Source: Candidatus Methanomethylophilaceae archaeon (GTDB lineage Archaea > Thermoplasmatota > Thermoplasmata > Methanomassiliicoccales > Methanomethylophilaceae). Taken from it: a stretch of DNA of 64,000 bases. A program made the translations under genes and the position numbers. The stretch covers positions 35,520 to 99,519 of the forward strand of contig JAFWTC010000027.1 of NCBI GenBank assembly GCA_017519045.1, written 5' to 3'. This document shows, piece after piece, positions 1-8,323 of this stretch (within the stretch, counting starts at the first letter, position 1; each line of letters starts with the position of its first letter). The notes below the pieces were generated by a model. The model saw only the letters and a program-made list of their open reading frames with translations, had not been told where the DNA came from and searched no databases.

Positions 1-2
1 AG

Positions 3-76
3 TGGACAAGGCGAGATTCGAACTCGCGACTTCTGCCTTGCGAAGGCAGCGATCTACCGGGCTGATCTACTTGCCC
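3..76 (-). tRNA. tRNA-Ala (anticodon CGC)
   Basis: The minus strand folds into a full cloverleaf. It has a 7-bp acceptor stem, a 4-bp D stem (GATC/GATC), an anticodon stem CTGCC/GGCAG with loop TTCGCAA, and a T stem GCGAG/CTCGC with loop TTCGAAT. The anticodon CGC reads the alanine codon GCG. The third acceptor pair is G:T, the G3:U70 identity element of alanine tRNA. The discriminator base is A and no CCA is encoded. There is no intron. A TATA-like box lies about 40 nt upstream. Confidence 0.96.
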
Positions 77-111
77 ACCTAGACAAACCGGTAAGATGCC
101 GATGGATAGAC

Positions 112-121
112 GGTATAAAAG
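112..121 (-). promoter_or_regulatory. TATA box for tRNA-Ala
   Basis: On the minus strand this reads CTTTTATACC, centred about 40 nt before the tRNA 5' end. This fits archaeal TATA spacing plus a short 5' leader. Confidence 0.5.
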
Positions 122-170
122 CATTATGGCACGGACGCGCGCATTGCCAGAGCGGACCACATCCGTGTCA

Positions 171-180
171 ACTATAAATG
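171..180 (+). promoter_or_regulatory. TATA box for the flavin-binding protein gene
   Basis: ACTATAAATG is centred about 28 nt before the ATG at 203, which implies a leaderless or nearly leaderless mRNA. Confidence 0.5.
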
Positions 181-202
181 CGATGCTATCGATTACCGGC
201 GC

Positions 203-607
203 ATGTCGAAGATAACGCCTGAGATAGAGTCCATGATGAAGAAGCAGGGCGTGTACGCGCTCGCCACCGCATCCAAGGGCGGGGTCCCGAACGTCGTTCC
301 CGTGGGGATGATGTTCCTCGGAGAGGACGGCAAGGTCTGGCTCGTCGACAACTACCTGAAGAAGACCCTCAGGAACATCCAGGAGAACCCTCTGGTCTCG
401 TTCTACGTCTGGAACCCCGAGTCCAAGGAGTCCTACCAGCTCAAAGGCAACGCAACGGTGTCCAACTCCGGCGCGGACTACGAGAAGGCGGTGGCTTTCG
501 CTCACTCCAAGAGGGAGACCTTCCCCGCCAAGAACCTGATCAAGATCGAGGTCACCGAGATCTACTACACCACGCCCGGCCCCCACGCGGGCGACCTGGT
601 CCAGTGA
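203..607 (+). CDS. Pyridoxamine 5'-phosphate oxidase-like FMN-binding protein
   Basis: This 134-residue single-domain protein matches the PNPOx-like split-barrel family. It carries the family's N-terminal pattern (ATASKGGVPNVVPVG) followed by DGKVWLVDNYLKKTL, which forms part of the flavin pocket. Such proteins bind FMN or F420 and reduce small substrates in the cytosol; the substrate cannot be told from sequence. The ATG is 28 nt downstream of a TATA box, so the start is well supported. It is a single-gene unit convergent with the small membrane protein gene, with a GC hairpin between them. Confidence 0.85.
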   Translation: MSKITPEIESMMKKQGVYALATASKGGVPNVVPVGMMFLGEDGKVWLVDNYLKKTLRNIQENPLVSFYVWNPESKESYQLKGNATVSNSGADYEKAVAFAHSKRETFPAKNLIKIEVTEIYYTTPGPHAGDLVQ

Positions 608-613
608 GAAAAC

Positions 614-637
614 GGGGGATGAGCCCCCTTCCTTCTT
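614..637. terminator. GC hairpin with pyrimidine tail between convergent genes
   Basis: GGGGG-ATGAG-CCCCC is followed by a T/C-rich tail. It sits between the TGA at 605-607 and the convergent stop at 638-640. Confidence 0.4.
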
Positions 638-811
638 TCAATCCTCGTCGGCGGGCTTCAGAAGCTGCGGCGCCAGCCCCATGAGGGCTCCGAACGGGAC
701 CAGGAGCATGCAGAGCCAGTTCCCGGTCATTATGGAGAACGGCACGCCGATTATGGCTCCGGCTATCGCTCCGAAGAACATGCCCTGCTTCGCCCTCGGC
801 TCCAACCTCAC
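638..811 (-). CDS. Small two-helix membrane protein
   Basis: This 57-residue product contains two hydrophobic stretches (FFGAIAGAIIGVPFSIM and WLCMLLVPFGALMGLA) separated by a short loop, with an acidic C-terminus. The GTG start at 809-811 overlaps the purB stop, so it is translationally coupled to purB. An ATG ten codons further in is an alternative start. I do not recognise the family. Confidence 0.6.
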   Translation of the reverse strand: MRLEPRAKQGMFFGAIAGAIIGVPFSIMTGNWLCMLLVPFGALMGLAPQLLKPADED

Positions 812-2172
812 ACCTTCCTTCCGAGGACCTTCTCCGCCTCTGCGACCATGTTGTCGACTATCTCGCGCGACTTGCCGACGTAGTTGGCCGCATCCATGGC
901 GGCGGCGATCTCCTCCTTGGACAGGACCCCCTCGAGGTCCTTCCTCTCGTACAGGACGTCGCGCAGATGCCTCCCGGTGTCCTCCGCTATCATGGACGAC
1001 TCGCGGATTATCTCGTGGGCGTCCTGCCTTCCGATGCCTTTCCTTGTGAGGGCCATCATCAGGGGCTCCGCCATCACCAGGCCCTTGGAGGACTCGATGT
1101 TGTACAGCATCCTCTCGCGATGGACGTCGAGGCCGTCGAATATCCACTCGGTCTTCCTGAGAATCTCGTCCATCAGTATGAACGCGTGGGGGAGCGTGAA
1201 CCTCTCCGTGGAGGAGTTCGACAGGTCCCTCTCGTGCCAGAGGACCTGGCTCTCGAACGTGGGGACGACCATGCTCCTGACGACCCTGGCCAGGCCGCAG
1301 ACGTTCTCCGAGTTCATTGGGTTGCGCTTCTGGGCCATGGTGGAGCTTCCGACTTGCTTGGCCACGTCGAAGTATTCCGAAGCCTCCCCTATCTCGGACC
1401 TCTGGAGGTTCCTGACCTCGGTGCAGTACCTCTCCAGGGAGGTGGCGATGTTCGCGAGTATGCAGATCGCCTCGGTGTACCTGTCGCGCCCGACGACCTG
1501 GGTGGCGGCCGGCTCGTAGGAGAGCCCGAGGTCGGACATGACCGTCTCCTGGATCCGGAAGAAGTTCTCGCCGAGCGCGGCTCCCGTCCCGACGGCTCCG
1601 GCCATCTTCCCGGCGCATATCCTGGGCATGGCCTGGATGATCCTCTCCCTGTGCCTGAGCATCTCCGCGACGTACCCCGCGATCTTGAATCCGAAGGTGA
1701 TGGGTATGGCGAACTGGGCGTGGGTCCTTCCGATCTCCAGCGTGTCCCTCTCTCTCTTGGCCAGGCGGGCGAGGGTGCAGATGAGGTTGTCCACGTCCTC
1801 GAGGACGATCTCCATCGCCGCCTTCATCTGGAGAGCGGTGGCGGTGTCCACTATGTCGTTGGAGGTGGCGCCGAGATGCACGTATTTCCCGGCGTCGCCG
1901 GAGCATTTCTCGGTCATCGCCTTGACCATGGCCATGAGGTCGTGCCTGGTCTCCTTCTCGATCTCCTTGATCCTGCCGACGCTGACCGCTCCGGATCCCG
2001 CCACGCGGGTTATCTCGTCCGCGTCGGCCTTGGATATGGTGCCGAGCGAGGCGTGCGCTCTGGCCAGGGCGGCCTCTACGTTCATCTGGTACTGTATGCG
2101 GCTCTCCTCGCTGAAGACCGCCTTCATACCCTCGCGCCCGTATCTGTAGTCAAGGGGACAGACGTTGCTCAT
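808..2172 (-). CDS. purB: Adenylosuccinate lyase
   Basis: The 454-residue enzyme catalyses two fumarate-releasing steps: SAICAR to AICAR in purine synthesis and adenylosuccinate to AMP. It belongs to the fumarase/aspartase superfamily, with the signature GSSTMAQKRNPMNSE near residue 275 and the conserved GRTHAQ region near residue 135. The ATG at 2170-2172 is chosen because it opens the family's N-terminus (MSNVCPLDYRYG) and lies about 33 nt from a TATA box at 2201-2210. The longer frame upstream of it is not family-like. The stop overlaps the downstream membrane-protein start. Confidence 0.95.
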   Translation of the reverse strand: MSNVCPLDYRYGREGMKAVFSEESRIQYQMNVEAALARAHASLGTISKADADEITRVAGSGAVSVGRIKEIEKETRHDLMAMVKAMTEKCSGDAGKYVHLGATSNDIVDTATALQMKAAMEIVLEDVDNLICTLARLAKRERDTLEIGRTHAQFAIPITFGFKIAGYVAEMLRHRERIIQAMPRICAGKMAGAVGTGAALGENFFRIQETVMSDLGLSYEPAATQVVGRDRYTEAICILANIATSLERYCTEVRNLQRSEIGEASEYFDVAKQVGSSTMAQKRNPMNSENVCGLARVVRSMVVPTFESQVLWHERDLSNSSTERFTLPHAFILMDEILRKTEWIFDGLDVHRERMLYNIESSKGLVMAEPLMMALTRKGIGRQDAHEIIRESSMIAEDTGRHLRDVLYERKDLEGVLSKEEIAAAMDAANYVGKSREIVDNMVAEAEKVLGRKV

Positions 2173-2200
2173 CGGAATCGTCCCGCCAATCGCTAAGTCG

Positions 2201-2210
2201 TTATAATAAG
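2201..2210 (-). promoter_or_regulatory. TATA box for purB
   Basis: The minus strand reads CTTATTATAA, about 33 nt before the purB ATG, giving a leader of only a few nucleotides. Confidence 0.5.
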
Positions 2211-2304
2211 TTGCCCACATCGTATCCGGCCCGGAGGACGGGATACGGGGCGAACGAACGCGGAGATCGGGCCGCGTCGCGATGCATCCATCCCCGCCCC
2301 GCCT

Positions 2305-2341
2305 CATTATATAATGCGAAACTATAGAAACACTTATAAGC
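2305..2341 (+). promoter_or_regulatory. Two TATA-like boxes upstream of the coiled-coil gene
   Basis: CATTATATAAT (2305-2315) and CACTTATAAG (2331-2340) lie 75-105 nt before the ATG at 2415. They imply a leader of 50-80 nt. A GAGTGATG element lies just before the start. Confidence 0.4.
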
Positions 2342-2414
2342 AAGTCACGGATAGCCGTTTCAGAAGTGGGTCATGCTTCTGCTCATGGCCAAGTCGAATA
2401 TTGAGTGATGATTT

Positions 2415-3434
2415 ATGGAAGATTTTGTGGAGGAAGTTCAGCAGCAGGATTCTCAGGTGGAGGAGCAGGTTTCTACGGCGACCGAGGAAAAGACGGAAGA
2501 AACCCCCTGTGAGACCGGAGAGTCCGCAGTCGAGAAGGCGGCCGTCGAATCCGAAGAGGGACTCGTGGAGCTTGAGGAGAAGCGCGGCATCGTCAACGAG
2601 GATGCGGAGAAGCACAGGAAGCTCAGGGACGAGCTCAACAGCCAGACCAGGGAGTGGAAGTCCAAGAGGGACGCGCTCAACGGACAGGTCAGGGAGCTCG
2701 TCGACGAGGCCGGAAAGTGCAGGGAGGAACGCGACGCCCTCAACCAGAAGGTCAGGGAGACCAAGGAGCTGAGGGACGAGTGGAACCAGAAAGTGACCGC
2801 GCTCAAGGAGCAGCTCGCTCCTTACAGGAACACCGAGAAGAACGACGAGAAGAACGAGGTTCCCGTCAAGCAGCTGAAGAAACAGCTCCAGGATCTTGAG
2901 TACACCCAGCAGACCAAGGCTCTCGGAAAGGACAAGGAGAACGAGATCATCAAGCAGATCTCGGTCCTCGCCAAGGAGATCGCGGACAGGGAGAAGACCT
3001 ACGAGCAGAACGACGAGATCAAAGGGCTCGTCGCGCAGCTCAGGGAGGCCAAGGCCCAGGCCGAGACCTACCACCGCCAGGTGTCCGAGTACGCCGAGAA
3101 GGCCCAGGCCGCCCACGACAAGATGATCGGCTACTACGAGCAGGCCGACAAGCTGAGAAAGGAGGCGGACGCCGCCCAGGCCAAGTTCATCGAGTGCAAG
3201 CAGGCTGCCGACGAGGAGCACAAGAAGCACATCGAGCAGATCAAGTCCGTCCACCAGATGGACCGCGACATCAGCGACTCCAAGGGCGGAAAGGCCCGCG
3301 GACCTCGCGACAAGAAGAAGAAGTTCGACTCCGACGGCAAGAAGGAGGCCAAGGAGATCTTCGAGCGCTTCAAGTCCGGAGACAAGCTCTCCACCGAGGA
3401 CCTCATGGCCCTCCAGAAGTCCGGGTACCTCTGA
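2415..3434 (+). CDS. Archaeal coiled-coil protein (COG1340-like)
   Basis: The 339-residue protein is almost entirely charged and helical. It has an acidic N-terminus (residues 1-50), long heptad-bearing coiled coil (about 55-285) and a basic linker (GKARGPRDKKKKFD), ending in a short helical module (EIFERFKSGDKLSTEDLMALQKSGYL). This matches a widespread archaeal coiled-coil family sometimes annotated as phosphoserine phosphatase-like without evidence. No catalytic motif is visible. It is probably cytosolic and structural or chromosome/ribosome-associated, but its function is unknown. Confidence 0.8.
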   Translation: MEDFVEEVQQQDSQVEEQVSTATEEKTEETPCETGESAVEKAAVESEEGLVELEEKRGIVNEDAEKHRKLRDELNSQTREWKSKRDALNGQVRELVDEAGKCREERDALNQKVRETKELRDEWNQKVTALKEQLAPYRNTEKNDEKNEVPVKQLKKQLQDLEYTQQTKALGKDKENEIIKQISVLAKEIADREKTYEQNDEIKGLVAQLREAKAQAETYHRQVSEYAEKAQAAHDKMIGYYEQADKLRKEADAAQAKFIECKQAADEEHKKHIEQIKSVHQMDRDISDSKGGKARGPRDKKKKFDSDGKKEAKEIFERFKSGDKLSTEDLMALQKSGYL

Positions 3435-3441
3435 TCCGGCC

Positions 3442-3460
3442 GGGAGGGGCATCCCTCCCC
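3442..3460 (+). terminator. GC hairpin after the coiled-coil gene
   Basis: GGGAGGG and CCCTCCC flank a five-base loop, starting 7 nt after the stop. A moderately T-rich stretch follows. Confidence 0.45.
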
Positions 3461-3643
3461 TTCAAACCATTTGTCTTCTTCACAATCCCGTTCTAACAGT
3501 GAATATTGGATTATTTTCAAGTAAAGTTCATATACCATTTGTGAGAATATGGTATCGTAGGGAGTCGGTCGGGTAAGTGCATCCCATCCCTTCTAATACC
3601 CGCCCGATCCCCCGCTTATGATTCCTCGACCGTCTGTAGGAAC

Positions 3644-3653
3644 GTTTAATATA
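3644..3653 (+). promoter_or_regulatory. TATA box for srp54
   Basis: GTTTAATATA is centred about 30 nt before the ATG at 3679, suggesting a leaderless or very short leader transcript. Confidence 0.55.
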
Positions 3654-3678
3654 ATCCCGACCATCCAGCGTCGATCAC

Positions 3679-5034
3679 ATGGGCTTGGACGGATTGGGAA
3701 AATCACTCAGGAATGTCCTAGGGCGCATCGGCACCGCCTCATCGGTAGACGAGGCGCTCATCAAGGACGTATGCAAAGACATACAGCGCGCCCTTCTGGA
3801 GGCGGACGTCAACGTCAGGCTCGTGCTGGAGCTCACCAACAGGGTCAAGGAGCGCGCGCTGAACGAGCCTCCAGCCGCCGGCAGGAGCATGAAGGACCAT
3901 CTCACCCAGATCGTGTATCAGGAGCTGGTCGCCCTGGTGGACAACGGCAAGGGCATCGAGCTGAAGCCTCAGAAGATAATGATGGTGGGCCTGTACGGAC
4001 AGGGAAAGACCACCACCACCGGCAAGCTGGCCCTGTACTTCTCCAAGAAGGGATTCTCCGTCGGGCTCATCGGGGCGGACGTGTACAGGCCGGCCGCATT
4101 GGACCAGCTGAAGCAGCTGGGGGAGAAGGTCGGCGTAGAGGTGTATGGCGAGCCCGGCAACCCCGACGCCGCCGGCATCGTGAAGAACGGCCTCGAGAGG
4201 TTCAAGGACAAGAAGATAGTAATCATAGACACGTCTGGCCGCCACGCCCTCGAGGACGACCTCATAGAGGAGGTCAAGAGGATCGCCGAGGTGGCCAAGC
4301 CCGACGAGAGGGTCCTCGTTCTGGATTCTCAGGTGGGCCAGCAGGCCGGGCCTCAGGCGGAGGCGTTCCACAACGCCGTCGGGGTCACCGGGGTCATCCT
4401 CACCAAGATGGACGGAACCGCCAAAGGAGGCGGCGCCATATCCGCCATCTCCAAGACCAACGCCAGGATCGTCTTCCTCGGTACCGGGGAGCACATCCGC
4501 GACCTGGAGGCGTTCGATGCGAACAAGTTCATATCCAGGCTGCTGGGGATGGGAGACCTGTCCGGCCTCATGGACCTGGTGAAGGACGACGTGGACGACC
4601 CCGAGGCGATGGCGAAGGTCACCGAGGCCATGATGTCCGGCAAGTTCACCCTGAAGGACATGTACTACCAGATGTCCGCGGTGGGCAAGATGGGGCCGCT
4701 CCAGAAGGTCATGAGCATGATTCCAGGGTTCAGCAGCGTCGAGGACAAGATCGACTACGAGGCGTCCCAGAAGAAGCTTCAGGTCTTCCGTACGATAATG
4801 GATTCCATGACCGACGCCGAGAAGGAGGACCCCTCTATCATCAAGTCCAAGCGCATCGACAGGATAGCCAACGGCGCAGGGGTCTCGTCCCATGACGTGA
4901 GGGAGCTGCTCAAGCAGTACAACCAGACCAAGAAGACCATGGCCGCCGTCGGGAAGAACCGCAAGATGCGCAAGCAGATGATGAAGCAGCTGGGCGGAAT
5001 GGACCTGGAAGCGCTGAAGAACATGCAGTCGTGA
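3679..5034 (+). CDS. srp54: Signal recognition particle 54 kDa protein
   Basis: This 451-residue GTPase binds signal peptides and 7S RNA and delivers ribosomes to the membrane receptor FtsY. The order is N domain (1-90), G domain (95-295) and methionine-rich M domain (300-450). G1 reads GLYGQGKTTTT (about 104-114), G3 DTSGR and G4 TKMDG. The M domain holds MIPGFSS and a basic RKMRKQMMKQLGGMD tail. The Q in G1 and S in G3 depart slightly from the usual GxQGSGKTTT and DTAGR, but all phosphate-binding residues remain. It is the first gene of a run with trmY, a Zn-ribbon gene and coaD. Confidence 0.96.
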   Translation: MGLDGLGKSLRNVLGRIGTASSVDEALIKDVCKDIQRALLEADVNVRLVLELTNRVKERALNEPPAAGRSMKDHLTQIVYQELVALVDNGKGIELKPQKIMMVGLYGQGKTTTTGKLALYFSKKGFSVGLIGADVYRPAALDQLKQLGEKVGVEVYGEPGNPDAAGIVKNGLERFKDKKIVIIDTSGRHALEDDLIEEVKRIAEVAKPDERVLVLDSQVGQQAGPQAEAFHNAVGVTGVILTKMDGTAKGGGAISAISKTNARIVFLGTGEHIRDLEAFDANKFISRLLGMGDLSGLMDLVKDDVDDPEAMAKVTEAMMSGKFTLKDMYYQMSAVGKMGPLQKVMSMIPGFSSVEDKIDYEASQKKLQVFRTIMDSMTDAEKEDPSIIKSKRIDRIANGAGVSSHDVRELLKQYNQTKKTMAAVGKNRKMRKQMMKQLGGMDLEALKNMQS

Positions 5035-5038
5035 TCCG

Positions 5039-5635
5039 ATGAGGTATTTCGTGATCGTCGGCCACAGGGCCGCAACCACCGGGGACTTCAAGCTCGACGA
5101 CATAGCCGGAGGCGCCGGCAGGCTCGACATCCTTGTCAGGTGCGTCAACTCCGCATTCTTCCTGAGCCACGACCTCCGCAAGGACGTGGAGGCGTACCTC
5201 GTCTGCGAAGGCGGCCGGGACGCCCCCAAGACCGTCGTCTTCAGAGGGTCCGAGCTCCGCTATCTGAATCCCGACGAGAGGAGCACCGCCTCCTTGATAC
5301 GCAACGCGCTTCTCAAGCCCCTGGAGGACGGCGAGGTCAAATCGTCTCCGGGAGTGTACGTCTCCAGGTCGTCGTTCTCGGATGTGATAAAAACTCTTTC
5401 CGAGAAGGGGAGGCTGGTGTACATGAAGGAGGACGGGCAGGACTGCAGGGAGTACGAATATCCGGAGGACCCGGTCTTCGTCCTGGGGGACAATCGCGAC
5501 CTCACGGAAGAGGAGGAGGCGGAGCTGCTCTCGTACTCCCCGGATCGCATATGCATCGGCCCCTGCAGCCTCCACGCCGACCATTGCATGATCGTGGTCC
5601 ACAACGACATGGACCGCAGGGAGGTCTGCCCATGA
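5039..5635 (+). CDS. trmY: tRNA pseudouridine-54 N1-methyltransferase
   Basis: The 198-residue SPOUT-class methyltransferase makes N1-methylpseudouridine at tRNA position 54 using SAM. Family features include the N-terminal MRYFVIVGHRA, the FKLDDIAGGAGRLDIL segment, LSHDLRKDVEAYLV, and the C-terminal knot segment FVLGDNRDLTEEEE...ICIGPCSLHADHCM. It begins four bases after the srp54 stop and its own stop overlaps the next start (ATGA), so it is cotranscribed and coupled. Confidence 0.93.
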   Translation: MRYFVIVGHRAATTGDFKLDDIAGGAGRLDILVRCVNSAFFLSHDLRKDVEAYLVCEGGRDAPKTVVFRGSELRYLNPDERSTASLIRNALLKPLEDGEVKSSPGVYVSRSSFSDVIKTLSEKGRLVYMKEDGQDCREYEYPEDPVFVLGDNRDLTEEEEAELLSYSPDRICIGPCSLHADHCMIVVHNDMDRREVCP

Positions 5636-5832
5636 GCGAGATCCAGGAGAGGATCCCCCAGCACAGGCACTGCGTCAACTGCGGAAAGGCCTTCACCGGC
5701 CCCGGCCAGTACTGCTCCGACCAGTGCAAGGAGGCCGCCGGCAGGGAGGTCAAGGGGAAGCTGAAGAAGCTGGCCGGCATATGGCTGGCGATCGTCGTGG
5801 CGACGATAGCGCTCGTGTTGCTGGTAAGATGA
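5632..5832 (+). CDS. Zinc-ribbon membrane-anchored small protein (DUF2116-like)
   Basis: This 66-residue protein has an N-terminal zinc ribbon (HRHCVNCGKAF...YCSDQCKEAA, two CxxC-type pairs), a basic linker and one C-terminal membrane helix (IWLAIVVATIALVLLV). This is the layout of a common archaeal DUF2116 protein of unknown role. It overlaps trmY upstream (ATGA) and coaD downstream by 4 nt, so all are translationally coupled. Confidence 0.85.
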   Translation: MSEIQERIPQHRHCVNCGKAFTGPGQYCSDQCKEAAGREVKGKLKKLAGIWLAIVVATIALVLLVR

Positions 5833-6776
5833 CAGTCTCCGCCGTCGCAGGGACGTTCGACGTCCTCCATGAAGGGCATAAGGCCCTCATCAGACGCGCG
5901 TTCGAGGTCGGCGACAAGGTCTTAATAGGCATGACCTCCGACCGCATGGCGGCCGCCGGGCGTTCCGTGACGGTCCCCATGGGGATCCGCAGGAGGGAGC
6001 TAGAGGACTTCGTCAGAGGCCTCGGGGAGGCGGAGATATTCGAGATAGACGACATCTACGGCCCGGACTCGGTCATGGACGGCGTGGACGTCCTGGTGGT
6101 CTCGGAGGAGACCGTCGAGAACGGCCGGAAGGTGAACGAGAGGCGCATCTCCAGGGGGCTCCCGCCGCTGGAGCTGTCCGTGGTCCCGCTGAAGATGTCG
6201 GATAGCGGAGAGAAGATATCGTCCTCGTCCATCCTTCGCGGCCGCTACGGCCGTTCAGGGACCGGGGGCGTCATGGATATCGCCGTGGGGTCCGCCAACA
6301 TGGTCAAGGTGGCCGCCGTGCGTTCGGTGATGGAACGCGTCTACGGCGACGTCAGGGTCACGCCCGTCGACGTGGACAGCGGGGTCCCGCCACAGCCGTT
6401 CGGCGAGCAGACGCCCCGCGGAGCCAGGAATAGGGCGGAGGCCGCATTGGGGGGCCACGACCTTTCCGTCGGGATAGAGGCGGGGGTGTTCGAGATGTTC
6501 GACGGCCTGTACGACATCCAGCACTGCGCTATCGTGGACCGCGACGGCGGGATCACCTACGGCACCGGGCCCGGATTCCGCTATCCGGACGCCGTGGCCG
6601 GCCTGGTCCGCGCCGGCAGCACCGTCGGTGACGCCATGCGCCAGGTATACGGAAGCGAAGGCGTAGGGAAGAGGCAGGGCGCGATCGGGCTCCTCAGCAA
6701 GGGGCTGATGGACCGCAAGACGCTCACCGAGCAGGCGGTCATCGCGGCCATGGTGCCGCGCATTTGGGATGAGCGA
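5829..6776 (+). CDS. coaD: Bifunctional phosphopantetheine adenylyltransferase / NTP phosphatase
   Basis: Residues 1-150 are an archaeal CoaD nucleotidyltransferase (GTFDVLHEGHKALI with the HxGH motif; ISSSSILRGRYG), which makes dephospho-CoA. Residues about 155-312 are a DUF84 inosine/xanthosine triphosphatase (GSANMVKVAAV, PRGARNRAEAAL, GIEAGVFE). This fusion is known from Thermoplasmata. The NTPase domain ends near MVPRIWDE. The next codon, at 6774-6776, is CGA, giving 315 residues and an 8-nt overlap with the glcD start. Under the standard code the frame runs to a TGA at 7185-7187, adding 137 non-family residues read through glcD out of frame. Confidence 0.85.
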
Positions 6777-8322
6777 GATGTTCCAGAGACAGAGGATAGG
6801 ACAGAGCAGGAAATACCTCACAGACGAATCCAAGATGACCGGCCGCGCCGACAATGTCCTTCTGCCCAGCACCGAGCAGGAGCTCAGGGAAATCCTGAGG
6901 GTTTACAGCTCGAAGGGAACCCCGGTGACGGTCGCCGCCATGAGGACCGGCGTGTCCGGGGGGAGCGTGCCCATGGGAGGGGACGTCCTGTCCTTGGAGC
7001 GCATGACAGGCGTGGTGGGAGTCGGAAGGGACGAAAGAGGGTACTTTCTCCGCGCCCTCCCGTGCACGACCTTGGACGAGATGGACCGCATCCTCAGGCG
7101 CAGGGACTTCTCCGGGCTATCCGACGTCACGGAGGGCGCCGCGGACGCGTTGCGCTCCGAGCCTGGAACGTATTTCTATCCGGTTGATCCGACCGAGACC
7201 GGGGGCTCCATAGGCGGCAACGTCGCGACCAATGCCTCCGGACCGAGGACCTATCGCTACGGGCCCACCAGGGACTGGGTCAGGAGGATCAGGGTGGTGC
7301 TGGCCGACGGGACGTTCACCGACGTGGTCAGAGGCGAGACCAGGGCCGAGGGCAGGAGGATGTCGTTCTCCGCCGGCAGGAACTACTTCTCCTTCGACAT
7401 CCCCGGCTACGATTTCAACGGCAGGGTGAAGAACTCGGCGGGACCCATGATCTCCGAAGGCATGGACCTTCTGGACCTTTTCATAGGCTCCGAGGGGATC
7501 TTCGGGGTGATTTCGGAGGTCGACGTGTATCTAACGCCGCGCCGTCCGCTCCTGTCCGTCATCCTGTTCTTCCCGGACGACGCGTCCGCGCTGGAGGCGG
7601 TCAAGGACATCCGCTCCGACGACATCCTCAATCCGGAGTTCCTGGAGTTCATGGACGGGCGCTCGCTGGACCTGATCAGGTCCGTGAAGTCCCGCGACCC
7701 CCTCTCCGTGCCCATCCCCGACCTTCCCGCAGGGGCGGACTCGGCGTTGTTCTTCGACCTTTCCATGGACGATATGGACGGCAAGATGGCCAAGCTGGGG
7801 GAGATCGCCGGCAGGCACGGCTCGGCCCTCTCCGAATCCTGGTGCGGGCACGAGGAGCGCGATCAGGAGCGCATGAGGAAGCTGCGCCATTCCATCCCCA
7901 GCGTGATATTCGAGTACGTCGCATCGTTGAAGGGCGGGATGCCCAAGATACACAAGCTAGGAAGCGACATGTCCGTGCCGGACGAGGCCGCCGACGAGAT
8001 GATGGCGTTCTACAAGGAGCGTCTGGAGCAGGAGGGCTTGGAGTATTGCATGTTCGGGCACATCGGGAACAACCATCCCCACGTCGAGATCATCCTGAAG
8101 TCGATGGACGAGTTCGAGAGGGCCAGATCCGTGTACGAGGAGTTCGCCAGGAAGGCCATAGAGCTCGGAGGGTCCCCCAGCGCCGAGCACGGGATAGGGA
8201 AGATAAAGACGTCCTACTTCCGCATGCTCTACGGGGATGACGGCCTTTCGGAGATGCGCAGGGTCAAGGCCGTCCTGGATCCGAAGGGGATACTTTGTCC
8301 CGGAAACATTCTGGGTGATTGA
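6769..8322 (+). CDS. glcD: FAD-linked oxidase, GlcD/D-lactate dehydrogenase type
   Basis: This 517-residue flavoprotein has a PCMH-type FAD-binding domain (about 25-260; PVDPTETGGSIGGNVATNASG) and an FAD-oxidase C-terminal domain (about 275-515; FGHIGNNHPHVEI and SAEHGIGKIK). Family members oxidise D-lactate, glycolate or other 2-hydroxyacids. It is followed by etfB and etfA, so electrons should pass to the Etf rather than to a quinone. The architecture parallels the lactate dehydrogenase-EtfAB complexes of acetogens. The substrate is inferred, not shown. Confidence 0.85.
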   Translation: MSEMFQRQRIGQSRKYLTDESKMTGRADNVLLPSTEQELREILRVYSSKGTPVTVAAMRTGVSGGSVPMGGDVLSLERMTGVVGVGRDERGYFLRALPCTTLDEMDRILRRRDFSGLSDVTEGAADALRSEPGTYFYPVDPTETGGSIGGNVATNASGPRTYRYGPTRDWVRRIRVVLADGTFTDVVRGETRAEGRRMSFSAGRNYFSFDIPGYDFNGRVKNSAGPMISEGMDLLDLFIGSEGIFGVISEVDVYLTPRRPLLSVILFFPDDASALEAVKDIRSDDILNPEFLEFMDGRSLDLIRSVKSRDPLSVPIPDLPAGADSALFFDLSMDDMDGKMAKLGEIAGRHGSALSESWCGHEERDQERMRKLRHSIPSVIFEYVASLKGGMPKIHKLGSDMSVPDEAADEMMAFYKERLEQEGLEYCMFGHIGNNHPHVEIILKSMDEFERARSVYEEFARKAIELGGSPSAEHGIGKIKTSYFRMLYGDDGLSEMRRVKAVLDPKGILCPGNILGD

Positions 8323-8323
8323 C

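Noticed and set aside
2334..3452. Long minus-strand frame opposite the coiled-coil gene
   Set aside because: It is a Leu/Val-rich shadow of a Glu/Lys-rich coiled coil; codon use and GC skew favour the plus strand.
6777..7187. C-terminal extension of CoaD/NTPase overlapping glcD
   Set aside because: The extra residues are out-of-frame glcD sequence with no family match; the domain ends at the CGA. A one-base assembly deletion near 6765 could also explain it, but the same pattern recurs in 15 other genes without a common homopolymer.
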